A stretch of 64,000 bases of DNA from Hyphomonadaceae bacterium (GTDB lineage: Bacteria > Pseudomonadota > Alphaproteobacteria > Rhizobiales > Hyphomicrobiaceae): contig JAIEQJ010000021.1 in NCBI GenBank assembly GCA_019747815.1, positions 25,476 through 89,475 on the forward strand, given 5' to 3'. Under the pieces are notes generated by a model. The model did no database searches. It was not told the DNA's origin and saw nothing but the letters and a program-made list of their open reading frames with translations. Position 1 is the stretch's first letter; each line of letters begins with the position of its first letter. The translations under genes were made by a program, and so were the position numbers. Below, in pieces: positions 20,688 to 41,895 of this stretch.

Positions 20688-20984
20688 CTACAGCCCCGTC
20701 GTTACGTCGATGGTGTGGCCCTCCTCGAGGGTCACGATCGCGCGCTTGCTGTCGCTCTGACGGGCGCGGATATTCTTGAACACCTTCATCTTGCCCTTGC
20801 GGACCTGCGTGTTGACGGCCTTCACCTTCACATTGAAGAGCTTCTCGACGGCCGCCTTGATCTCGGGCTTGCTCGCATCCCGCGCCACCTTGAACACGAC
20901 CTGGTTGTGCTCCGACACCAGGGTCGACTTCTCGGTGATCGCCGGTGCGCGGATCACGTCGTGGGGATCTTTTCTCTTGCTCAT
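20688..20984 (-). CDS. rplW: 50S ribosomal protein L23
   Basis: A 98-residue L23 (tunnel-exit docking site for trigger factor and SRP): [35 protein letters not shown]. The start overlaps the rplD stop by 4 nt. Confidence 0.97.
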   Translation of the reverse strand: MSKRKDPHDVIRAPAITEKSTLVSEHNQVVFKVARDASKPEIKAAVEKLFNVKVKAVNTQVRKGKMKVFKNIRARQSDSKRAIVTLEEGHTIDVTTGL

Positions 20985-21601
20985 TTGAAGCGCGCCTCCA
21001 GCGCTTCCACGGCCGCCTTGGTCAGCACCAGGCTCTTGCGGCGCAGGATGTCGTAGACGTTGATGCCCTGCACAGGCAGCACGTCGATATTGGGAATATT
21101 GCGGGCCGCCCTGGCGAAGCCGGGCTCGATCTCGGCACCGTCGATGATCAGCGCGTTGGTCAGCTCAAGCTTCCCAAAGCACTCCCGCAAACCCTTGGTC
21201 TTGCCGTCGGCTGCTTCCGCCCGGTCCAGCACGACGATCTCGCCGGCCTTGGCCTTGGCCGAGAGCGCATGGCGCAACGCCAGCGCACGCACCTTCTTGG
21301 GAAGGTCGATGGCATGGCTGCGCGGCTTGGGCCCGAAGGCCTTGCCGCCGCCGCGGAACTGCGGCACGCCCTTGTCGCCGTGCCGGGCGCCGCCGGTGCC
21401 CTTCTGCTTGTACATCTTCTTGCCGGTGGTCGTGATCTCCGACCGGTCCTGCACGTGGTGCGTGCCCGCCATGCGCTTCAGAAGCTGATAGCGCACCATG
21501 CGATGAATGAGGTCGGTGCGCGGCTCGAGCCCGAAGATGGCATCGTTGAGCTCCACCTCGCCGGCGCTGCCGGCATCCAATGTCTTGACCGCGGCTTTCA
21601 T
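20981..21601 (-). CDS. rplD: 50S ribosomal protein L4
   Basis: A 206-residue L4 with the extended-loop signature [20 protein letters not shown] and [20 protein letters not shown]. Overlaps rplC and rplW by 4 nt each (ATGA), indicating coupled translation. In E. coli L4 autoregulates the S10 operon; not demonstrable here. Confidence 0.98.
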   Translation of the reverse strand: MKAAVKTLDAGSAGEVELNDAIFGLEPRTDLIHRMVRYQLLKRMAGTHHVQDRSEITTTGKKMYKQKGTGGARHGDKGVPQFRGGGKAFGPKPRSHAIDLPKKVRALALRHALSAKAKAGEIVVLDRAEAADGKTKGLRECFGKLELTNALIIDGAEIEPGFARAARNIPNIDVLPVQGINVYDILRRKSLVLTKAAVEALEARFK

Positions 21602-22320
21602 GACGCCTGCTCCGCGCTGGTTGCGCTCGGGGCGGCATCGCCGCCGGCCTTGCGGAACGATCCGGGCTTGGGTGCATTCTCAGGCAGCGCGCGCTTGACG
21701 GCGTCGCGCACCAGAACCCAGTTGCCCTTGTTGCCCGGCACGGCGCCGCGCACCAGGATCAGGCCGCGGTCCTTGTCGGTCTCCACGACCTCCAGGTTCT
21801 GCGTCGTCACCTGCACGCTGCCCATGTGGCCGGCCATCTTCTTGCCCTTGAACACCTTGCCGGGGTCCTGGCGCTGGCCGGTCGAGCCGTGGCTGCGGTG
21901 CACGACGGAGACGCCGTGCGTGGCGCGCAAACCACCGAAGTTCCAGCGCTTCATCGCACCCTGGAAGCCCTTGCCCTGGTTGGTGCCGGTGACGTCCACG
22001 TGCTGGCCCTTGACGAAATGGTCGGCGGTGATTTCCGCGCCCACCTCGATCAAGTTCTCCGGGCTCACCCGGAACTCGGCAACCTTGCGCTTGGGCTCCA
22101 CCTTGGCGACGGCGAAATTCTGCCGCTCGGCGCGCGAGACGGTGCTCGCCTTGCGGGTGCCGGCGCCGAGCTGCAGCGCGGTATAGCCGTTCTTCTCGTC
22201 CGTGCGCTGGGCGAGGACCTGAACATTGGCCAGCTTCAGCACGGTGACCGGCACATGCTCGCCGGCCTCCGTGAAGACGCGGGTCATCCCCACCTTCTGC
22301 GCAATCACTCCGGAGCGCAT
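21598..22320 (-). CDS. rplC: 50S ribosomal protein L3
   Basis: A 240-residue L3: [21 protein letters not shown]-terminus, KGKGF-type [20 protein letters not shown] and [20 protein letters not shown]. The C-terminal ~25 residues are alanine-rich. Confidence 0.98.
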   Translation of the reverse strand: MRSGVIAQKVGMTRVFTEAGEHVPVTVLKLANVQVLAQRTDEKNGYTALQLGAGTRKASTVSRAERQNFAVAKVEPKRKVAEFRVSPENLIEVGAEITADHFVKGQHVDVTGTNQGKGFQGAMKRWNFGGLRATHGVSVVHRSHGSTGQRQDPGKVFKGKKMAGHMGSVQVTTQNLEVVETDKDRGLILVRGAVPGNKGNWVLVRDAVKRALPENAPKPGSFRKAGGDAAPSATSAEQAS

Positions 22321-22337
22321 TGTCTCGCGTTCCTTCC

Positions 22338-22646
22338 TTACAGCTTGATATCCACGTCGACGCCAGCCGCGATATCGAGCTTCATCAGGGCGTCGACGGT
22401 CTGCGGCGTCGGATCGACGATATCGAGCAGACGCTTGTGCGTGCGCATCTCGAACTGCTCGCGGCTCTTCTTGTCGATGTGCGGCGAGCGGTTGACGGTG
22501 AAGCGCTCGATGCGGGTAGGAAGCGGGATCGGGCCGCGCACCTCAGCGCCCGTGCGCTTGGCGGTGTTGACGATCTCGCGCGTCGATGCATCGAGCACCC
22601 GGTGATCGAAAGCCCTGAGGCGTATTCTTATTTTCTGGCTCTGCAT
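22338..22646 (-). CDS. rpsJ: 30S ribosomal protein S10 (NusE)
   Basis: A 102-residue S10 from ATG 22644-22646, [20 protein letters not shown], with [21 protein letters not shown] (in part). The first ribosomal gene of the S10 segment; the upstream open frame to 22793 is not conserved. The 61-bp spacer to tuf copy 1 holds complementary GTCCGG/CCGGAC arms. Confidence 0.97.
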   Translation of the reverse strand: MQSQKIRIRLRAFDHRVLDASTREIVNTAKRTGAEVRGPIPLPTRIERFTVNRSPHIDKKSREQFEMRTHKRLLDIVDPTPQTVDALMKLDIAAGVDVDIKL

Positions 22647-22707
22647 CTTGGCTCTACCCGCATGAAAGGTCCGGGCGCCCGGCTGGCCGGACGCCCCGGA
22701 ACTCCTC

Positions 22708-23916
<1,209 letters not shown>

Positions 23917-23979
23917 GACGGCTCTCCTGTCTTCTCATTCCAACATCGCCGGACGTCCCCCGCCCGCCGAAATCCCAGC

Positions 23980-26055
<2,076 letters not shown>

Positions 26056-26070
26056 CGTTCTGGGTTCCGA

Positions 26071-26541
26071 TCACCAGCGGTAATGGGAGAAGGCCCGATT
26101 GGCCTCTGCCATCTTGTGCGTGTCCTCCCGCTTCTTCACCGCAGTGCCGCGATTGTTGGCAGCATCGAGAAGCTCCGCCGAAAGGCGCTCCTCCATAGTA
26201 TTTTCGTTGCGGCCGCGCGCAGCCGTGATCAGCCAGCGAATGGCCAGCGCCTGCCGGCGCTCGTTGCGCACTTCCACGGGCACCTGGTAGGTGGCACCGC
26301 CGACACGCCGCGAGCGAACCTCGACGGCCGGCATCACATTCTCCAGCGCCTGATGGAACAGCTGCACCGGGTTCGACCTGGCCTTGGTCTGCATCCTGTC
26401 GAGCGCGCCATAGACGATCCGCTCGGCCACCGACTTCTTGCCCTGCCTCATAATCGAGTTCATGAACTTGGACACGACGAGGTCGTTGAACTTCGGGTCC
26501 GGATTGACCTCGCGTTTCTCCGCTCTGTGCCGGCGCGACAT
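26071..26541 (-). CDS. rpsG: 30S ribosomal protein S7
   Basis: A 156-residue S7: [55 protein letters not shown] and the C-terminal [10 protein letters not shown]. coli S7 represses the str operon; regulation here is not visible. Confidence 0.98.
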   Translation of the reverse strand: MSRRHRAEKREVNPDPKFNDLVVSKFMNSIMRQGKKSVAERIVYGALDRMQTKARSNPVQLFHQALENVMPAVEVRSRRVGGATYQVPVEVRNERRQALAIRWLITAARGRNENTMEERLSAELLDAANNRGTAVKKREDTHKMAEANRAFSHYRW

Positions 26542-26596
26542 TGGCTCTCTTCCTCAGTCCGTCTCGTCGAATTCTCTGTAGCGTTCCGGTGCGGAT

Positions 26597-26619
26597 CACC
26601 CCCGCCCTGCGCGGGGGTG
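26597..26619 (-). terminator. Strong hairpin in rpsL-rpsG spacer
   Basis: CACCCCCGC (26597-26605), loop CCTGC, GCGGGGGTG (26611-26619): a perfect 9-bp GC-rich stem between rpsL and rpsG without a U-tract. Probably an RNA processing, stability or partial attenuation element inside the str operon. Confidence 0.45.
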
Positions 26620-26636
26620 GGACGCAAAACGACCCA

Positions 26637-27008
26637 TTACTTGGGTCGCTTTGCTCCGTACTTGGAGCGCCTCTGCTTCCTGTCCGCCACGCCCTGCGTG
26701 TCGAGCACACCGCGGATGATGTGATAGCGCACGCCGGGCAGGTCCTTGACGCGGCCGCCGCGGATCATCACCACCGAGTGCTCTTGCAGATTGTGGCCCT
26801 CACCCGGAATGTAGCCGATCACCTCGAAGCCGTTGGTCAGCCGCACCTTGGCCACCTTGCGCAGCGCCGAGTTCGGCTTCTTCGGCGTCGTGGTGTAGAC
26901 GCGCGTGCACACGCCGCGTTTCTGCGGGCACGCCTGCATGTGGCGCGCCTTCTCGCGGTAGACCTTCTGAGTCCGCGGCTTGCGGGTCAGCTGCTGTATC
27001 GTCGGCAT
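26637..27008 (-). CDS. rpsL: 30S ribosomal protein S12
   Basis: A 123-residue S12 starting [12 protein letters not shown], with [19 protein letters not shown] and [14 protein letters not shown]. The lysines at which streptomycin-resistance substitutions occur (in TPKKPNS and near [10 protein letters not shown]) are wild type. The upstream in-frame ATG at 27059 adds 17 residues absent from S12. First gene after the promoter at 27246-27275. Confidence 0.97.
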   Translation of the reverse strand: MPTIQQLTRKPRTQKVYREKARHMQACPQKRGVCTRVYTTTPKKPNSALRKVAKVRLTNGFEVIGYIPGEGHNLQEHSVVMIRGGRVKDLPGVRYHIIRGVLDTQGVADRKQRRSKYGAKRPK

Positions 27009-27245
27009 GCGCCGTTTTCCACCTGCCTGCGGCGCAGGGGCCATAGCCCCAAACGCCATGAACGATTGGCCGAGACGCGCTTCTGCCGCGCTCGACCGAA
27101 CATCCAGAGGATCCGTAGGGTATCGCTTTCGCGGTCCCGCGGATCTTGGCCCGAAATGTCCTCTGCTTAACGACGGCAGCGTTTAGGTCAGGCTCGAGTG
27201 AATGCCAAGCCGGTGAAGCCTACCGCCTGCCGTGAGAGTGCGCGG

Positions 27246-27275
27246 GTTATATACGAGGCTGACTCAGCCGGTCAA
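27246..27275 (-). promoter_or_regulatory. Strong sigma-70-type promoter of the str/S10 genes
   Basis: On the minus strand -35 TTGACC (27270-27275), 16-nt spacer, -10 TATATA (27248-27253; the ATATAA register gives 17). It predicts transcription about 230 nt before rpsL, making a long leader (27009-27240) with no gene in it. A 13-bp perfect inverted repeat GGCTGA-C-TCAGCC (27257-27269) fills the spacer. Confidence 0.75.
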
Positions 27276-27397
27276 CACCCGGAACGGGCTGCCGGAAAAT
27301 AATTTCGACACCCGAACGCCGTTTTTCGCAAGGGAAACCGCCGCATCAGCCGACGGACTGTCGCACCGCACAAGAACCTCAACGGCCCCGCAGACGA

Positions 27398-27424
27398 CAA
27401 CGGCCGCCGAAACGGCGGCCGTTG
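27398..27424 (-). terminator. Hairpin terminator after rpoC
   Basis: Perfect 12-bp stem CAACGGCCGCCG (27398-27409) / CGGCGGCCGTTG (27413-27424) with 3-nt loop, about 25 nt downstream of the rpoC stop on the minus strand. The following TTGTCGTCTG is only mildly U-rich. It separates rpoBC from the str promoter. Confidence 0.7.
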
Positions 27425-27448
27425 CCCTGTGAACCGCTCTGACGACCC

Positions 27449-31684
<4,236 letters not shown>

Positions 31685-31758
31685 CGGCTCTCTCTCTTCC
31701 GGCCGGACGACCCTCGCGTCCGAGCCAACGTCATCTCAAACCCGTTCCCGTAGACCCA

Positions 31759-31772
31759 CCCCCGGCCGGGGG
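31759..31772 (-). repeat. Self-complementary hairpin in rpoB-rpoC spacer
   Basis: CCCCCGGCCGGGGG is a perfect 14-bp palindrome in the 108-bp spacer between rpoB and rpoC. Possibly a processing or pause site. Confidence 0.4.
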
Positions 31773-31792
31773 CGGGCCCAACCTTTCAGCGC

Positions 31793-35944
<4,152 letters not shown>

Positions 35945-35971
35945 CTCAAGTTCCCGATTGCTTGCCGTTGA

Positions 35972-36032
35972 CGGGGCGCCAAAAGCCCCGCAGTCCTGCC
36001 CGAACATCGTGTCAGTCGGCCCCGTCCGGGGC
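35972..36032 (-). terminator. Two hairpins in the rplL-rpoB spacer (attenuator-like)
   Basis: GCCCC/GGGGC with loop GTCC (36019-36032) followed on the minus strand by CGGGGC/GCCCCG with a 7-nt loop (35972-35990), in the 153-bp spacer. In E. coli the rplL-rpoB gap carries a partial terminator and processing site that lowers rpoBC relative to rplJL; these hairpins could play that part, but no U-tract is present. Confidence 0.5.
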
Positions 36033-36097
36033 TCTGGTGCGCTTCTGGGCCGGCATGCGGGAAGCGAACCCTGCTCCCCGCCGCCGGCCCAAAGCCG

Positions 36098-36475
36098 CTA
36101 CTTGATCTCGACGACCGCGCCCTGGTCCTCGAGCTGCTTCTTGATCTTGGCGGCCTCTTCCTTGGTGACGCCTTCCTTGATCGTCTTGCCGCCCGCTTCC
36201 ACCAGCTCCTTGGCCTCCTTGATGCCAAGGCCGGAGATGAGGGCGCGGACTTCCTTGATGACGTTGAGCTTCTTGTCGCCGCCGGACTTGAGGATGACGG
36301 TGAACTCGGTCTTTTCCTCCGCTGCGGGGGCGGCGGCTGCCGCGGGACCAGCGGCTACGGCAACGGGAGCTGCCGCCGATACGCCCCACTTTTCCTCCAG
36401 CAGCTTGGCGAGCTCAGCCGCCTGCAGAACCGTCAACTTCGACAGATCGTCTACGATCTTTGCCAAATCAGCCAT
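36098..36475 (-). CDS. rplL: 50S ribosomal protein L7/L12
   Basis: A 125-residue stalk protein: N-terminal dimerisation helices [20 protein letters not shown], Ala/Pro hinge ([15 protein letters not shown]) and C-terminal factor-binding domain with [20 protein letters not shown]. Downstream of rplJ. Confidence 0.98.
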   Translation of the reverse strand: MADLAKIVDDLSKLTVLQAAELAKLLEEKWGVSAAAPVAVAAGPAAAAAPAAEEKTEFTVILKSGGDKKLNVIKEVRALISGLGIKEAKELVEAGGKTIKEGVTKEEAAKIKKQLEDQGAVVEIK

Positions 36476-36571
36476 AACTCGACTTCCTTTCGTTTGAACC
36501 TTGCATTCGTGATGCGAGGCTTGCGCCATCGCGATGGGTTGTAGCCGTCGTTGATGCGTCTCAGACCGATC

Positions 36572-37093
36572 TCAGGCGCCCGTGGCCTCCTGCGAGCCCT
36601 TGGCCGCCAGCACCCGGGCCAGCATGCCGCCGGGCTCGTTGAGGATGCGGGCGATCTTGCCTGCAGGAGCCTGCAGCAGACCGATCAGCGTGCCGCGCAG
36701 CTCGTCGAGCGACGGCAGGTCGGCAAGCGCCTTCACACCCGCGCTGTCGAGCCTCGTCCTGCCCATCGCGCCGCCGAGGATGATGAGCTTGTCATTCTCC
36801 CTGGCATACTTAACGGACACCCGAGCGGCGCTGACCGGATCCTCCGAGTAGGCGACGCACGTCTGCCCCTTGAGCAGATCGGAGATCGTCTCCACCTCGG
36901 TGTCCTTCAGCGCCAGCTTGGCCAGCTTGTTCTTGGCCACCTTCACCGCACCACCGGCTTCCTTCATGCGCTTGCGGAAGTCGGTCATCTGGGCGACGGT
37001 CATGCCCTTGTAGTGGGCGACAACGATAACGCCGCTGTCCTTCCACTCCTCGTTGAGCGTCGTAACGAGCTCACGTTTCTGTGCTCTATCCAC
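36572..37093 (-). CDS. rplJ: 50S ribosomal protein L10
   Basis: A 173-residue L10 starting [20 protein letters not shown], with [20 protein letters not shown]. Base of the L7/L12 stalk; E. coli L10 represses its own mRNA through a leader structure. The 336-bp spacer upstream could carry such a leader. Confidence 0.97.
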   Translation of the reverse strand: MDRAQKRELVTTLNEEWKDSGVIVVAHYKGMTVAQMTDFRKRMKEAGGAVKVAKNKLAKLALKDTEVETISDLLKGQTCVAYSEDPVSAARVSVKYARENDKLIILGGAMGRTRLDSAGVKALADLPSLDELRGTLIGLLQAPAGKIARILNEPGGMLARVLAAKGSQEATGA

Positions 37094-37429
37094 GTTTGCT
37101 CACTCCATCTTGCGGCCCAAGCCCTACCGTCAGGCTTGCGGTCCGCGGGTTGCACCTTGCCGCCGATAAGGCGGCGCGATCCAGGAACCCGTCCTTCCCT
37201 CGCGCGTTAACGCAAAGGTGCAGACCCAAGAGGCTCGAACGGGAAGCGGGTGAACCGCCGCCGTCCGTCTCCCGTCTCATGCAGGCCCTCCACACTCGAG
37301 GCTTAAGCCGGATCGCTCCGGCACCGGCAATCTCGGACAGGTTGGGCAAGGGACGCACGGCTGCCATCCTTCACCCGATCATCCGGACTTGAGCGTCCGG
37401 AACTAAGCGTTCAGTGTCGCACCCTCCTC
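37094..37429 (-). other. rplA-rplJ spacer: putative L10 leader
   Basis: No gene is supported. Hairpins seen: GCCGCC/GGCGGC with loop GATAA (37159-37175), and TCCGGAC/GTCCGGA with 6-nt loop (37382-37401) just after rplA. The length and position match the regulatory leader preceding rplJL in other bacteria. No confident promoter could be picked. Confidence 0.4.
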
Positions 37430-38137
37430 TCACGCCGGTCCGGCGCTGGTTATGCTCGAGGCGTCGATCTTGACGCCGACGCCTTGCGTCGAGCTCAAGG
37501 AGATCTTGTTAAGGTAGTTGCCCTTGGCGCCGCTGGGCTTGGACTTCAGCACCGCATCGACGAACGCCTTCACGTTCTCGACCAGCTGCTGCTCGGAGAA
37601 GCTCGCCTTGCCGACGCCGGCCTGGACGATGCCCGCCTTCTCGACGCGGAACTCGACGGCGCCGCCCTTGGCGCCCTTCACCGCGGACGTGACATCCATG
37701 GTGACCGTGCCGACCCGCGGATTCGGCATCAGGCCGCGAGGACCCAGCACCTTGCCGAGGCGGCCGACCAGACCCATCATGTCCGGCGTGGCGATGCAGC
37801 GGTCGAAGTTGATGGTGCCGCCCTGCACCTGCTCCACCAGGTCCTCCGCACCGACCACGTCGGCGCCGGCCGCCTTGGCTTCCTCGGCCTTGGGGCCGCG
37901 CGCGAACACCGCGACGCGCAGCGTGCGGCCCGAGCCGTTCGGCAGGTTGCACACGCCGCGCACCATCTGGTCCGCGTGCTTGGGGTCGACGCCGAGATTC
38001 ATGGCGATCTCGATGGTCTCGTCGAACTTCGCCTTGGCGCGCGACTTCACGACCTTGACGGCCTCCGCGACCGGATAGGCCTTCTCGCGGTCGACGCCCT
38101 CGCGGGCGGCCTTCAAACGTTTACCGATGCTGCTCAT
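37430..38137 (-). CDS. rplA: 50S ribosomal protein L1
   Basis: A 235-residue L1: [57 protein letters not shown]1 stalk protein and, in E. coli, translational repressor of rplKA. Four bases separate it from rplK. Confidence 0.98.
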   Translation of the reverse strand: MSSIGKRLKAAREGVDREKAYPVAEAVKVVKSRAKAKFDETIEIAMNLGVDPKHADQMVRGVCNLPNGSGRTLRVAVFARGPKAEEAKAAGADVVGAEDLVEQVQGGTINFDRCIATPDMMGLVGRLGKVLGPRGLMPNPRVGTVTMDVTSAVKGAKGGAVEFRVEKAGIVQAGVGKASFSEQQLVENVKAFVDAVLKSKPSGAKGNYLNKISLSSTQGVGVKIDASSITSAGPA

Positions 38138-38141
38138 CCCC

Positions 38142-38570
38142 TCACTCCACCACCTGAATACCCATGGACCGCGCCGTGCCTGCGATCGTGTTGGCCGCCG
38201 CGTCCAGACTGTCCGTGTTGAGGTCCTTCATCTTCTGCTTGGCGACCTCGCGCACCTGCGCCATCGTGACGGTGCCTGCGCTGACCCGCCCGGCCTCCTT
38301 GGAGCCGGCGCCGATCTTGGCGATCTTCTTGATGAGATAGGACGCCGGCGGCGTGCGCATCTCGAAGCTGAAGGAGCGGTCGGAGAACACCGTGATCTTG
38401 ACCGGGATCGGGGCTCCCGCCTCCAGGTCCTTGGTCTTGGCGTTGAACTGCTTGCAGAACTCCATGATGTTCAGGCCGCGCTGACCCAGCGCCGGACCGA
38501 TCGGCGGCGACGGGTTGGCCTGCCCCGCCGGAACCTGGAGATTGATGTAGCCGTCGATCTTCTTCGCCAT
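38142..38570 (-). CDS. rplK: 50S ribosomal protein L11
   Basis: A 142-residue L11: [40 protein letters not shown] and C-terminal [17 protein letters not shown]. GTPase-centre protein needed for stringent response. Confidence 0.98.
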   Translation of the reverse strand: MAKKIDGYINLQVPAGQANPSPPIGPALGQRGLNIMEFCKQFNAKTKDLEAGAPIPVKITVFSDRSFSFEMRTPPASYLIKKIAKIGAGSKEAGRVSAGTVTMAQVREVAKQKMKDLNTDSLDAAANTIAGTARSMGIQVVE

Positions 38571-38619
38571 AACCCGTTACCTTCCAACCTTCCCAACCGC
38601 TGCAATGCAGCTCTCCACC

Positions 38620-39153
38620 TCAGGCCACCTTCTCGACCTGCCCGAATTCCAGCTCGACCGGCGTCGGCCTGCCAAAGATCAGCACCCCGACCTTGATGCG
38701 CGAGCGCTCCTCGTCCACTTCCTCGACCTGCCCCTCAAACGAGGCGAACGGCCCGTCTGCGACCCGCACCTTCTCGCCAATCTCGAAGGTGATCATCGGC
38801 TTGGGCCGCTCCACACCTTCCTTGACCTGATAGAGGATGCGCTTGGCCTCATCCTCGGTGATCGGCATCGCCTTGTTGTCGGCGCCGAGGAAGCCCGTCA
38901 CCTTCGGCGTGTTCTTGATCAGGTGATAGGCCGCGTCCGTCATCGCCATCTTGACCAGCACGTAGCCGGGAAAGAACTTGCGCTCGGCCTGCACCTTGCG
39001 TCCGCGCCGGACCTCGACGATGTCCTCGGTCGGCACCAGCACTTCTTCGAACAGATCCGTGAGGCCGGCCGCCTTGGCGCGGTCCTTGATGGCCTCTGCC
39101 ACCTTCCTCTCGAAGTTCGAGTAGGCGTGCACGATGTACCAGCGCTTCTCCAT
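38620..39153 (-). CDS. nusG: Transcription termination/antitermination factor NusG
   Basis: A 177-residue NusG: NGN domain starting MEKRWYIVHAYSNFERKVAE, with ERKFFPGYVLVKM and VTGFLG; C-terminal KOW domain GEKVRVADGPFASFEGQVEE. The ATG at 39151-39153 gives the conserved N-terminus. Immediately downstream of secE. Confidence 0.97.
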   Translation of the reverse strand: MEKRWYIVHAYSNFERKVAEAIKDRAKAAGLTDLFEEVLVPTEDIVEVRRGRKVQAERKFFPGYVLVKMAMTDAAYHLIKNTPKVTGFLGADNKAMPITEDEAKRILYQVKEGVERPKPMITFEIGEKVRVADGPFASFEGQVEEVDEERSRIKVGVLIFGRPTPVELEFGQVEKVA

Positions 39154-39193
39154 CGTTGCGTCTCTTGCCCTCAAAGCTGCTGTCGCCACGCCT

Positions 39194-39397
39194 CTAACCC
39201 GGGGTCCGCGTGGTCGTCCCAAGTATCAATGAAACGCCGTAGCCGATGATCTGATCGGCAACCAGGAAGAAGAGGGAGGTGAGCGTGACCATGACAAGCA
39301 CCATGGCCGTCGTGATCCAGACCTCTTTCCAGGTCGGCCACGTCACCTTCGACACTTCCTGACGTACCTCTTGGATGAACGTCAGGGGATTTTTCAT
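39194..39397 (-). CDS. secE: Protein translocase subunit SecE (short form)
   Basis: A 67-residue single-span SecE starting MKNPLTFIQEVRQEVSKVTW, conserved cytoplasmic amphipathic WPTWKEV, then one membrane segment (about residues 30-53). This is the short, one-helix type usual outside gammaproteobacteria. Stabilises SecY. Confidence 0.95.
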   Translation of the reverse strand: MKNPLTFIQEVRQEVSKVTWPTWKEVWITTAMVLVMVTLTSLFFLVADQIIGYGVSLILGTTTRTPG

Positions 39398-39507
39398 CTG
39401 CCCATGCACCTCTAGCCGCAGAAACACGCGGCCGCCCGCTACTGATTGTCTCTACTTCTCTGCGCCGCCTCGACCCTTCGCGCAGCCGGTGAAGGTGCAG
39501 CAATGAT

Positions 39508-39583
39508 TGGCAGGGGCGGAGGGTCTCGAACCCCCAACCTTCGGTTTTGGAGACCGACGCTCTACCAATTGAGCTACACCCCT
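39508..39583 (-). tRNA. tRNA-Trp (anticodon CCA)
   Basis: A 76-nt cloverleaf: acceptor AGGGGTG pairs with CGCCCCT (one T-G), D-arm GTAGCTCAATTGGTAGAGC, anticodon loop CTCCAAA with CCA, T-arm GGGGGTTCGAGACCC, encoded 3' CCA. Its place between tuf and secE is the classic arrangement. Confidence 0.97.
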
Positions 39584-39613
39584 TGAGCCTAGGCCGACCC
39601 GCGCGGGAGGGCT

Positions 39614-39642
39614 TACATAACGCAGTTCGACAAGCTTGTCAC
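39614..39642 (-). promoter_or_regulatory. Candidate promoter for tRNA-Trp-secE-nusG
   Basis: Minus strand -35 GTGACA (39637-39642), 17-nt spacer, -10 TATGTA (39614-39619), placed about 30 nt before the tRNA 5' end. A perfect 12-bp palindrome GACAAGCTTGTC (39629-39640) overlaps the -35 and spacer. The -10 match is weak, so this is a candidate only. Confidence 0.4.
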
Positions 39643-39723
39643 ATTTTTTTCTTGACAAGGGTCTGGATTGGGGATTGGGGACCCAAAACACCCCAACCCC
39701 GCCCATTTCCTAGCCATTTTGCG

Positions 39724-39767
39724 GGGGATGGACCATCCCCTTTCGGCCGGCCCCGAAGACCGGCCGA
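39724..39767 (-). terminator. Double hairpin terminator after tuf copy 2
   Basis: Downstream of the tuf stop on the minus strand come TCGGCCGG/CCGGCCGA with a 9-nt loop (39743-39767) and then GGGGATGG/CCATCCCC with 1-nt loop (39724-39740). They separate tuf from the tRNA-Trp transcription unit. Confidence 0.6.
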
Positions 39768-39782
39768 TTCGAGTTTCATCTC

Positions 39783-40991
<1,209 letters not shown>

Positions 40992-41102
40992 GGCTCGTCC
41001 TTGTTACTCGTTGCCTCGTTCCCCTTGGGCGCCTGCCAAATGCGTGTCGCCCGGCCCCAGCGCTCAACCCAGGTTCGCCAGCACCCCGCTCCGCGGGATG
41101 CA

Positions 41103-41176
41103 TGGAGCGGGTGAAGGGAATCGAACCCTCGTCATCAGCTTGGAAGGCTGTTGCTCTACCATTGAGCTACACCCGC
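41103..41176 (-). tRNA. tRNA-Gly (anticodon TCC)
   Basis: A 74-nt cloverleaf: acceptor GCGGGTG / CACCCGC, D-arm TAGCTCAATGGTAGAGC, anticodon loop CTTCCAA with TCC, T-arm GAGGGTTCGATTCCC, encoded CCA (41103-41105). The mobile region begins beside its 5' end, an unusual side for integration into this gene itself. Confidence 0.97.
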
Positions 41177-41620
41177 GATTTCAATAACTTAGGTCGCTCA
41201 TCGAGATTTGAAAGGGTCAGAAAAGGGTCAGCAATCGGGTTGGATGTGACTTCTACCGGATGCGGCATCGATTGTGAAGGCCGGAGCGTCGGGCTGTCTC
41301 AGTTAGCGTTGAGGCGGGCAAACGCTAGCCGCAAGCGCCCGATGATGTCGAGACGCGGAATACATTCCAGGTGTGTCGAATGAGATGCGCTAGCAGGTCA
41401 CCAGCGAGACGCCGTTACGGTGGGCGAAGCCGCTGCTAGTGAAAGCTCTGCGATGCCGCATGGGGCGTGAACTCGATAGCTGGCGCACATGTGACAATTT
41501 TTGCGATGCAGCCTTTTGTTGCTCTTGGCCGTTCTTGTCGGCTCATCTCCCAAATTTGGCAAGCTTGATCCCTGCTATAAGGCCTTTCAGGAAAGTCTAT
41601 CGCTCCTGTCTCTCCGTTTG
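41177..41620. other. Junction region between tRNA-Gly and the mobile element
   Basis: 444 bp with no supportable gene. It has lower GC than the core and contains a 10-bp direct repeat AAAGGGTCAG at 41211-41220 and 41222-41231. An element end, and normally an integrase gene, would be expected here; neither an integrase nor a tRNA 3'-end duplication was found. Confidence 0.5.
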
Positions 41621-41884
41621 TCAGCTAGACATATCGCGGTCCAAGACGCGCACCGCCAGCCATTCCTCGACTTCTGACAAGAGCCAAGCAACCCGGTTTG
41701 GGCCGACCTGGACCCGGCGTGGGAACAACCCGCGCTTCTCCAGGCGCAAGATGTGTTGCGGTGTGTACGGAACCATGGCGAGTAGCTCTGGTCGCGTGAT
41801 CAGCCGAAGCGATTGCTCAGTTGGTGCCGAATATCGCGGCAGCGCCTCAGCCTTAGCGATGTCTCGGTCAGTTGCCTTTGTCAT
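41621..41884 (-). CDS. AlpA-like small helix-turn-helix regulator / excisionase-type protein
   Basis: An 87-residue protein. Residues about 29-80 read LITRPELLAMVPYTPQHILR-LEKRGLFPRRVQVGPNRVAW-LLSEVEEWL, the AlpA / MerR-type winged-helix DNA-binding pattern with the RRVQVGPNRVAW wing. AlpA-type proteins regulate integrase expression or act as excision factors in phages and integrative elements (family knowledge). It is the last gene of the transfer operon, 11 nt after the MFS gene, close to the presumed element end. Confidence 0.8.
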   Translation of the reverse strand: MTKATDRDIAKAEALPRYSAPTEQSLRLITRPELLAMVPYTPQHILRLEKRGLFPRRVQVGPNRVAWLLSEVEEWLAVRVLDRDMSS

Positions 41885-41895
41885 GACTACTCCTC

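Noticed and set aside
41177..41620. Remnant integrase beside tRNA-Gly
   Set aside because: Both strands were read for tyrosine-recombinase motifs (R...HxxR...Y); no such pattern or long frame is present.
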